A DNA stretch of 10,663 nt, from positions 1,897-12,559 of the forward strand of contig PCRW01000031.1 in assembly GCA_002772115.1 (NCBI GenBank). Reading direction: 5' to 3'. Within the stretch, counting starts at the first letter, position 1. Every line of letters starts with the position of its first letter. A model generated the notes under the pieces. That model ran no database searches. It had not been told where the DNA came from and saw nothing but the letters and a program-made list of their open reading frames with translations. Source of the DNA: Candidatus Moranbacteria bacterium CG23_combo_of_CG06-09_8_20_14_all_35_22. GTDB taxonomy: Bacteria > Patescibacteriota > Minisyncoccia > Moranbacterales > UBA2206. Both the position numbers and the translations under genes were made by a program. This document shows, in pieces, positions 1-4,712 of the stretch.

Positions 1-265
1 CACTTTGCTGACGATTTATATAAGTCAGTTGATTATCAAGAGTATCTTGCTGTTTATTTTTAACTTCAATGATTTCTTCATAAGCCTTGGCTTTTTTTTC
101 CAAATCCTTGCAGTTATCTTCGCATTTTTCACATGCATTTTCATCAGCTAGATAGACAGTTTCGCATTTATCTTCGCATTCACTGGCAAAAACATTTTCC
201 AAATTTAAAAATGAAAAAAATATAATAAAAATAAAAAATATTAATTTTGTTTTTTTGTTTAACAT
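1..265 (-). CDS. Secreted cysteine-rich coiled-coil protein, N-terminal part (possibly M23-type peptidoglycan hydrolase)
   Basis: The reading frame starts at an ATG at 265 and stays open for 88 residues to the left edge, so the C-terminal part is missing. Residues 1-7 are basic (MLNKKTK), residues 8-20 are very hydrophobic, and VFA-S at 25-28 is a good signal peptidase I site, so the protein is probably exported. The mature start has five Cys (C30, C34, C45, C48, C52) in an acidic Cys-Glu-Asp repeat. A Lys/Glu/Gln-rich segment from about residue 54 (EKKAKAYEEIIEVKNKQQ) looks like the start of a long coiled coil. In CPR and Firmicutes this layout often precedes a C-terminal M23 peptidase domain of the EnvC/murein hydrolase activator type. 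That domain is outside the window, so the function is an inference from the N-terminus alone. It lies 22 nt downstream of gltX on the same strand. Confidence 0.7.
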   Translation of the reverse strand, partial: MLNKKTKLIFFIFIIFFSFLNLENVFASECEDKCETVYLADENACEKCEDNCKDLEKKAKAYEEIIEVKNKQQDTLDNQLTYINRQQS

Positions 266-287
266 GAGTTTTATTTTTTCCCTTTTT

Positions 288-1793
288 TTATATTTTACCT
301 ATTGCATTTTTTAATCTTGATAATGTTTCTTCTTTCCCAAGCACCCAAGCGCATTCAAAGGGTGAGGGTGATTTTTTTTCTCCCGTAAGGGTGGCGCGCA
401 GTGGCCAAAGAAGCTCGCCTCGATTTTCTCCCGCTTTTTCCATCAGAATTTTTTCTAAATTTTCGCGGGTCCAATTTTCGTCTGTTATATTTTCCAAAAC
501 AGCGAGGGATTTTTCCAAGGATTTTTTCAAGTCATCATCCGACATATCTTTCCAGCGCAAAAGTTCTTTGTCAAAATTTGTATCCTTAAAAAAGAATTGA
601 TTACTCTCCCCTACTTCGGACAAATTTTGTAAACGATCGCGTTCAACCGTCAGAATTTTTTTTAAATAACTCCTGCTATCCTTCTCTCCTGTATTTGGGA
701 GAGGGGTTAGGGGTGAGGGCAATGTCTTTAGAAATTTTTCATAATATGGCAATGTGCGTGCAAATAAATCTTCAAAATCTAGTTTTTTGATCCACTGCGA
801 ATTTATCCAATCTAATTTTTTGATGTCAAAAACCGCGCCCGCCTTGTGAACATGTGCCAAATCAAATTTATCCACCAATTCTTCTAGTGTGAAAATTTCT
901 TGTGTACTTCCCTCTCCTGGATTCCAACCAAGCATTGCTACGAAATTTATAATCGCTTCTTTGAGATAACCTTTTTTAATATAATCCTCCACCGCGACAT
1001 CGCCTTGGCGTTTGGAAAGTTTTGACTTATCAGGATTGAGGAGAAGTGGTAAATGAGCAACTTCGGGAACTTGCCAGCCAAAATTTTCATAAAGTTGAAT
1101 ATATTTAGGCGTACTGGAAACATATTCTTCGCCACGAAAAACATGAGAAATTTCCATTAGATGATCGTCAATTACATTGGCAAAGTTATAAGTTGGATAG
1201 CCATCAGATTTTAAAAGAATTTGGTCATCTAGAAGTTCATTTTTTATCTCAACTTTTCCACGAATCAGATCATTAAAAATAGTTGATCCTTTGGTATTTA
1301 TTTTTTGTCGAATAACATATTTTTCTCCATTTTCTAATCTTTTTTTAATTTCTTCAGAAGATAATTTTAAACAGCACTGGTCGTACATTGGAGCTTGTTT
1401 TTGCACTAACTGATTTTGGCGCATTTCTTCTAATCTTTCTGGCGTGCAAAAACAATAGTAAGCCTTCTCTTTTTCTATCAGTTGCAGAGCATATTTTTTA
1501 TAAATTTCCAGTCTTTTCGATTGTGTGTATGGACCAAAATTGCCTTTCTCTATTATTTTTCCATCCTCAAAATAAACTCCTTCGCAGTATTCAAATCCAG
1601 CCCAATTTATAATAGCTATTAATTTTTCCAGCGCATCTGCAACTTCTCTTTTTTGGTCAGTGTCTTCAATGCGCAAGATAAAATCGCCATTATTTTTTTT
1701 GGCAAAAAGATATCCATACAGTGCCGTTCGAAAATTTCCGATATGCATATATCCCGTCGGCGACGGTGCAAATCTAATTCTGATTTTTGACAT
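288..1793 (-). CDS. gltX: Glutamyl-tRNA synthetase (class I)
   Basis: A 501-residue GluRS that charges tRNA-Glu with glutamate in the cytoplasm. The N-terminal Rossmann catalytic domain opens with RIRFAPSPTGYMHIGN; the HIGH-type signature is HIGN at 17-20. RIEDTD (41-46) is the family's glutamate-site region, and KLSKR (258-262) is the KMSKS-type loop. A Zn-site candidate is formed by C114, C116 and C140/C141; I see no His at the fourth position known from E. coli. The C-terminal anticodon-binding domain ends in the typical WPLRATLTG and SPSPFE stretch. Residues about 358-373 (SPLTPLPNTGEK) are an in-frame repeat insertion at the domain junction, listed separately. The start is 4 nt after the upstream stop (TAA-ATTT-ATG) with no Shine-Dalgarno site. 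Whether it also mischarges tRNA-Gln cannot be decided here. Confidence 0.97.
   Translation of the reverse strand: MSKIRIRFAPSPTGYMHIGNFRTALYGYLFAKKNNGDFILRIEDTDQKREVADALEKLIAIINWAGFEYCEGVYFEDGKIIEKGNFGPYTQSKRLEIYKKYALQLIEKEKAYYCFCTPERLEEMRQNQLVQKQAPMYDQCCLKLSSEEIKKRLENGEKYVIRQKINTKGSTIFNDLIRGKVEIKNELLDDQILLKSDGYPTYNFANVIDDHLMEISHVFRGEEYVSSTPKYIQLYENFGWQVPEVAHLPLLLNPDKSKLSKRQGDVAVEDYIKKGYLKEAIINFVAMLGWNPGEGSTQEIFTLEELVDKFDLAHVHKAGAVFDIKKLDWINSQWIKKLDFEDLFARTLPYYEKFLKTLPSPLTPLPNTGEKDSRSYLKKILTVERDRLQNLSEVGESNQFFFKDTNFDKELLRWKDMSDDDLKKSLEKSLAVLENITDENWTRENLEKILMEKAGENRGELLWPLRATLTGEKKSPSPFECAWVLGKEETLSRLKNAIGKI
676..720 (-). repeat. G/C-rich palindromic repeat inserted in frame in gltX
   Basis: This stretch is far richer in G+C than the flanking gene. 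On the plus strand it reads CTCTCC (684-689), an 8-nt loop, GGAGAG (698-703), then GGGGTTAGGGGTGAGGG (704-720). On the coding strand it gives the low-complexity peptide LPSPLTPLPNTGEKD at about residues 358-372. It sits between the catalytic core and the anticodon-binding domain, where extra residues are tolerated. Its composition and hairpin resemble the short dispersed palindromic repeats of bacterial genomes. Being an insertion is inferred, because no homologue alignment was available. Confidence 0.65.
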
Positions 1794-1797
1794 AAAT

Positions 1798-2394
1798 TTA
1801 TTCTAAGCTTTTTAATTTTTCTACAAACTCTGGAAATTCTTTTATTTTATTAAAATGTCCTTTATCTTTAAAAATAACCTTTTCAGCCTTAGGCAGGGCC
1901 TTTGAATATTTTCCTATCTCAGCAATATTAACGAGCGGATCATCTTCGCTGTGGTAGAGAAAAATTTTATCGGATTGATTTTCGAATTTTTCCAATGAAT
2001 CGCCCAATGCAAAATCTCCAAGGTAATCATCGCTATGTGGAGCTGCCAAAAGAAAAGTAGCCTTAATTTTTACTGGTAAAGTATTTTCGGATAAATATTT
2101 AGCTAAAAATATACCACCAAGCGATCCTCCAGCTAAAATTATATTATCTTTCAAGAATGGAAAAAATTTTTCAAACCAAATTTTCCAATTTGTATATTTA
2201 GCATTGTATCCACAAGGCATTCGCGGGGATAATACTTCGAAATTATCTCCTAAATCATGCTGTAAATTATTGATCCATTTTTTTCTACCAATCAAATCTT
2301 CTTTTTCAATTTCTCTTTTGCGAAGAAATTCTAAATAATCCTCATAAGATTTATGAACATTTCCACCATGAATCCATAAAATTTGCTGTGACAT
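1798..2394 (-). CDS. RBBP9/YdeN-like alpha/beta serine hydrolase
   Basis: A 198-residue single-domain alpha/beta hydrolase, probably a cytoplasmic esterase of unknown substrate. Strand 1 ends in the oxyanion-region motif LWIHGG (6-11). The nucleophile elbow is GGSLGG (89-94) with Ser91. The acid is Asp151 or Asp152 in HSEDDPLV, and His180 in KDKGHFN completes the triad, in the canonical order and spacing of the RBBP9/YdeN family. I chose the ATG at 2394, 10 nt after the upstream stop. A TTG at 2412 would add six residues and overlap the upstream gene, but the protein begins naturally with MSQQILWIHGG, and the ATG context TAAATTTATGTC is identical to that of gltX. The gltX start follows its stop by 4 nt, so co-transcription is likely. 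Confidence 0.88.
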   Translation of the reverse strand: MSQQILWIHGGNVHKSYEDYLEFLRKREIEKEDLIGRKKWINNLQHDLGDNFEVLSPRMPCGYNAKYTNWKIWFEKFFPFLKDNIILAGGSLGGIFLAKYLSENTLPVKIKATFLLAAPHSDDYLGDFALGDSLEKFENQSDKIFLYHSEDDPLVNIAEIGKYSKALPKAEKVIFKDKGHFNKIKEFPEFVEKLKSLE

Positions 2395-2404
2395 AAATTT
2401 AACT

Positions 2405-2818
2405 TTAAGCAATTTCAGTTTCTTTTTCTTCTTTCTCTTTCTTAATAAAATTCCAATGAATAAGCAAAATAGGCAGAGCGATTATTACCATTGTTAAAGA
2501 ATCGATGAAATTATTTTGTCTGGCTGGCACAATACATTTGTCGCCAGATTGGTTTTCTTTCCAATTATCATAGTCCTTAAGAAGCGCGTCTATTTGAACT
2601 TTTTGATCTTCTGTGGTTCCTTCTTTTGAAATCACAGGAGAAATTGGCGGTTGTTGACTGCATTCAAAATAGCTTTTTTTCTCCGCTTCAGGGAAAATAA
2701 AATACTTCAGGCCAATATTGAGAATTCTGCCAGAACCAACTGCCACAAAAATAAGGCTGATAAGCGCCGCCAGATACAAATAGATGGATCGAATTAGTTT
2801 GGTTGTTTTTGTTGTCAT
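2405..2818 (-). CDS. Two-helix membrane protein of unknown function
   Basis: I do not recognise this 137-residue protein with confidence. It has a basic N-terminus (MTTKTTKLIR), a hydrophobic helix at about 11-36, a polar middle of about 65 residues and a second helix at about 104-122 followed by a strongly charged tail (FIKKEKEEKETEIA). With both ends basic and cytoplasmic, the middle would face outward, where the only two Cys of the protein (C53 and C95) could form a disulfide. The middle is rich in Pro, Gln and Asp and shows no catalytic motif. The gene starts 2 nt after the wecG-family stop (TAA-AT-ATG) and ends 10 nt before the hydrolase start, so it belongs to the same transcript. A role at the envelope next to the glycosyltransferase is only a guess from position. 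Confidence 0.8.
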   Translation of the reverse strand: MTTKTTKLIRSIYLYLAALISLIFVAVGSGRILNIGLKYFIFPEAEKKSYFECSQQPPISPVISKEGTTEDQKVQIDALLKDYDNWKENQSGDKCIVPARQNNFIDSLTMVIIALPILLIHWNFIKKEKEEKETEIA

Positions 2819-2820
2819 AT

Positions 2821-3561
2821 TTATTTTTTAAAAATTATTTTAATTGGAAAAATTATTATTGCATTAAATATTCTTTTCCATCTGTTTGGCTGTAGAATCA
2901 ATCGCCAGAGCCATTCTAGGCCAATAATTTGCATAAATTGCGGAGCACGACGGACTTTTTTGGTAAGAAAATCGAAACTTCCGCCAACTCCCATGGCTAA
3001 GCGTATTGTATCACATTTTTGTGAATTTATGAAGAGTTCTTGATGAGGAGCGCCAAAATTGCAAAATAATAAATTGTAGTTTTTAAATTCTTCCATATAT
3101 GGTTGAATGGAAGTATTATTGCTTTTATATATATTAAGATCATATCCTCCAATTTCAATTTCTGGATATTTTTTTGATATTGCATCACGAGTTTCTTTGA
3201 AATTACTTAACCCATCTTTATTCACGGCTAAAAAAACAGGAATTTTTTGTGTCTGGGCAATTTTCAAAATTTCTAACATCAAATCTGCGCCAGTCAGCCG
3301 GCATTTCAAATTTTTCCCAAATCGCCAAAAAGCTAATTTTATTCCAAAGCCATCCGCTACATTCAAATCGCAAGCGTTAAGAATATTTTTAAATGCTGGA
3401 TTTTTTTGTGCTTCCAAAATAAATTCCGGATTAATTGTAGCAATCTGATGAAATTTGGGTTCACTCAAAAAAAATTTTATTCTATCTATAATTTCAAATC
3501 GATTTAAATTATCAATCTGTATTCCTAATACATCTATTCTATTTTTATTTAATTCTTCCAT
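2821..3561 (-). CDS. WecG/TagA/CpsF family glycosyltransferase
   Basis: A 246-residue GT26-family enzyme. Known members transfer an N-acetyl-mannosamine-type sugar from UDP to a polyprenyl-diphosphate-linked acceptor during cell-surface polymer synthesis; the exact sugar here is unknown. Family motifs are present in order: VLGIQIDNL near the N-terminus, TINPEF (42-47), VADGFGI (68-74) with the conserved Asp70, RLTGADL (88-94), FGAPHQE (169-175) and GVGGSFDFLTKKVRRAP (191-207), then the C-terminal GLEWLWRLILQPNRWKR and a basic hydrophobic tail suited to membrane contact. The start ATG lies inside a 32-bp repeat, and a second copy of that repeat encodes residues 149-159, so QPYME occurs internally and directly across the start codon. 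The upstream yerC-like gene ends 41 nt before this start. Confidence 0.93.
   Translation of the reverse strand: MEELNKNRIDVLGIQIDNLNRFEIIDRIKFFLSEPKFHQIATINPEFILEAQKNPAFKNILNACDLNVADGFGIKLAFWRFGKNLKCRLTGADLMLEILKIAQTQKIPVFLAVNKDGLSNFKETRDAISKKYPEIEIGGYDLNIYKSNNTSIQPYMEEFKNYNLLFCNFGAPHQELFINSQKCDTIRLAMGVGGSFDFLTKKVRRAPQFMQIIGLEWLWRLILQPNRWKRIFNAIIIFPIKIIFKK
3086..3117. repeat. 32-bp imperfect palindromic repeat, copy 1 (inside the wecG-family gene)
   Basis: This copy matches the one at 3551-3582 at 31 of 32 positions; the single difference is an A/T change in GG[A/T]AGTATT. Its core CCATATATGG (3093-3102) is a perfect palindrome flanked by ATTC and GAAT. It is read in frame as NTSIQPYMEEF, residues 149-159 of the glycosyltransferase, in a loop before the FGAPHQE motif. 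Confidence 0.85.
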
Positions 3562-3582
3562 ATATGGTTGAATGGTAGTATT
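3551..3582. repeat. 32-bp imperfect palindromic repeat, copy 2 (spans the wecG-family start codon)
   Basis: Same orientation as copy 1, 465 bp away. The palindromic core CCATATATGG is at 3558-3567. On the minus strand the core contains the ATG used as the start of the wecG-family gene, and its ATGGAAGAA encodes MEE. The core of the enzyme begins only at about residue 8, so the repeat appears to supply the start codon. Confidence 0.85.
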
Positions 3583-3608
3583 TATTATTATGGTAGTATT
3601 TATTATTT
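3573..3608. repeat. 18-bp tandem duplication, two units
   Basis: Two adjacent 18-bp units, 3573-3590 and 3591-3608, each beginning TGGTAGTATTTATTATT and identical at 17 of 18 positions. The first unit overlaps the end of palindrome copy 2, and the second covers the TAA stop of the yerC-like gene (3603-3605). The duplication fills almost all of the yerC/wecG gap. Confidence 0.85.
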
Positions 3609-4004
3609 TAATAAATTCTTTATAAATCTATGGTGGCTATAGCGATCTAAAAGATTTTCTTTTTCTATTTCCCTGTTATTTTTCGAGGGTTTAATTTTTA
3701 AACATTTAGCTAGCCAGCTATTATAATTTTCGTCTTCAGAGTGTAGCCATCTTTCTGTTTTAGTTATTGTTTGAAAACTAACTTTCAATTTATTTTTTAT
3801 AGTTTCATAACTCTCCCCTTCTATAAGTAATTGCGCAATTTGAATTCTTCGGGCAACCATTAGATTCTCACTTGGAGTAAGTAGTCCTACAAAAAAATCC
3901 ACAACTTCTTTTTTCGATTTAAGGTTGGCAATAATATCAAAAAAATTACCAATTATTTTGTATCGTTCTTTGGAATTTATCTCATGTGATTTTACTTTCG
4001 CCAT
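3603..4004 (-). CDS. YerC/YecD family TrpR-related DNA-binding protein
   Basis: A 133-residue small helical protein of the TrpR-like YerC/YecD family. The N-terminus MAKVKSHEINSKERYKI and the block FFVGLLTPSENLMVARRIQIAQLLIEG (about 37-63) are typical. The helix-turn-helix is at about 66-88, SYETIKNKLKVSFQTITKTE, in which FQTITKTERWL corresponds to the recognition helix of the family. Members are presumed transcription regulators; the ligand and targets here are unknown, and nothing nearby points to tryptophan metabolism. An upstream in-frame ATG at 4040 exists but lies in a repeat and would prefix an unrelated hydrophobic peptide, so I chose the ATG at 4004. The repeated palindromes on both sides (3551-3582 and 4028-4061) could be its own operators; this is inference only. 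Confidence 0.9.
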   Translation of the reverse strand: MAKVKSHEINSKERYKIIGNFFDIIANLKSKKEVVDFFVGLLTPSENLMVARRIQIAQLLIEGESYETIKNKLKVSFQTITKTERWLHSEDENYNSWLAKCLKIKPSKNNREIEKENLLDRYSHHRFIKNLLK

Positions 4005-4015
4005 AGTTTTTAAAA

Positions 4016-4044
4016 AAAATATTAAATATAATACTTCCATTCAA
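4016..4044 (-). promoter_or_regulatory. Candidate promoter of the yerC-wecG operon
   Basis: On the minus strand TTGAAT (4044-4039) is followed after 17 bp by TATTTT (4021-4016). The -35 hexamer lies inside palindromic repeat copy 3. Transcription would begin about 5 nt before the yerC ATG, giving an almost leaderless message. The -10 match is only 4 of 6. A second candidate, TAATAC just upstream (4063-4058), follows a 12-mer shared with the thpR promoter. Confidence 0.3.
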
Positions 4045-4061
4045 CCATATAAGGTAGTATT
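4028..4061. repeat. Palindromic repeat, copy 3 (inverted, upstream of yerC-like gene)
   Basis: Positions 4028-4051 are the exact reverse complement of 3096-3119 in copy 1 (24 bp). Beyond that this copy has its own outer arms: AATACTTCC (4030-4038) pairs with GGTAGTATT (4053-4061) at 8 of 9 positions around CCATATAAGG. Together with copy 2 it forms inverted repeats on either side of the yerC-like gene. Confidence 0.8.
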
Positions 4062-4107
4062 AGTCAATTTAGGCTTTATTATTATAAAGATAAAAGACAT
4101 AGGATTC

Positions 4108-4650
4108 TTATTTTAGCGGGCAGGATTCTAGAGTTAGATAGTTGCTTCCGTTTTCATTGAGTTCACTGGAAATTATTTCAACTGATTCAATTGAAAGATT
4201 AAGTGGAAATTTTTCCAAAATTTCAGGTTTGCTTTCCAAAGCTTCCCACTTATATTTTCTGATACGCCCTAAAGTTATATGCGCCCTAAAAGATTTTTTT
4301 GGAGTATTGGAAATGCCAAGCCCTTTTTCAATATTATTCACTAGATTTTTCAATTCTTCACTCGGTTTTCCCGTAAGAGCTATAATTTTTGGTTCTTCCT
4401 TCAATGGAAAAAGTTCAATTTGATCAAATTCAATATCGAAAATATTTTCTTTTTCGCAAATCGCACGCGTTTTTTCGCAAATTTCCAGAATTGCTTCTTC
4501 GGAAACTAGACCTAAAAAAACTAAAGTTATATGTAAATTATTTTCTCTTATCCATTTTACGGGCAGATCCCGCCATTTTTCTGTGACCAAAAGAAGCCCT
4601 TTTTTGGCTTTTTCAGGGATATTAAAGCTAATAAAAATTCTACTTTTCAT
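4108..4650 (-). CDS. thpR: RNA 2',3'-cyclic phosphodiesterase (ThpR/LigT, 2H family)
   Basis: A 180-residue enzyme of the 2H phosphoesterase superfamily, full length for the family. Members open 2',3'-cyclic phosphates at RNA ends to 2'-phosphates and can join tRNA halves in vitro in the reverse reaction. The two diagnostic HxT motifs are present: H40-I-T42 in NNLHITLVFLG and H124-I-T126 in SFRAHITLGRI. The typical start MKSRIFISFNIPEK and the R-K-Y-K stretch after the second motif also fit. It is the first gene of the left block, reading away from priA across a 62-nt divergent promoter region. Its stop is 103 nt before the yerC-like start, the largest gap within the block, so yerC may have its own promoter. 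Confidence 0.95.
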   Translation of the reverse strand: MKSRIFISFNIPEKAKKGLLLVTEKWRDLPVKWIRENNLHITLVFLGLVSEEAILEICEKTRAICEKENIFDIEFDQIELFPLKEEPKIIALTGKPSEELKNLVNNIEKGLGISNTPKKSFRAHITLGRIRKYKWEALESKPEILEKFPLNLSIESVEIISSELNENGSNYLTLESCPLK

Positions 4651-4656
4651 ATATAA

Positions 4657-4685
4657 AGTGTAGCTTAATTTAGGCTTTTCCGCAA
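4657..4685 (-). promoter_or_regulatory. Candidate promoter of thpR (near-leaderless)
   Basis: On the minus strand TTGCGG (4685-4680) is followed after exactly 17 bp by TACACT (4662-4657), and the thpR ATG begins 6 nt after the -10 hexamer. Standard spacing places the transcription start at or next to the A of the ATG. Matches to consensus are 3 of 6 (-35) and 4 of 6 (-10). Confidence 0.45.
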
Positions 4686-4697
4686 TTAAGAATAAAG

Positions 4698-4706
4698 TGG
4701 TAAAAT
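4698..4706 (+). promoter_or_regulatory. Candidate extended -10 promoter of priA (near-leaderless)
   Basis: TGGTAAAAT gives a TG extension plus the -10 hexamer TAAAAT (5 of 6 to TATAAT) at 4701-4706. Six nt separate it from the priA ATG at 4713, so the message would start at or beside the start codon. No good -35 is seen, as is common for extended -10 promoters. Confidence 0.45.
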
Positions 4707-4712
4707 AGTTAT

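Noticed and set aside
391..600. Plus-strand open frames opposite gltX (also 947-1144 minus in another frame and 1388-1612 plus)
   Set aside because: They lie wholly within a clear gltX frame, give low-complexity Phe/Ser/Lys-rich peptides and have no start signal; shadows of the real gene.
2395..2412. TTG start at 2412 for the serine hydrolase
   Set aside because: It would add MLKVKF ahead of the natural MSQQILWIHGG start and overlap the upstream gene; the ATG at 2394 has the same context as gltX.
3107..3448. Plus-strand 113-residue open frame opposite the glycosyltransferase
   Set aside because: Fully inside a gene with all family motifs intact; no start signal and no recognisable protein.
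4005..4040. ATG at 4040 for the yerC-like gene
   Set aside because: This ATG lies in the palindromic repeat and adds MEVLYLIFFLKT, which does not fit the family; MAKVKSHEINSKERYK is the typical N-terminus.
3551..4061. yerC-like gene as a transposon cassette bounded by inverted repeats
   Set aside because: No transposase, no target-site duplication and a third copy of the repeat lies outside the pair; repeat spread or operator sites explain it better.
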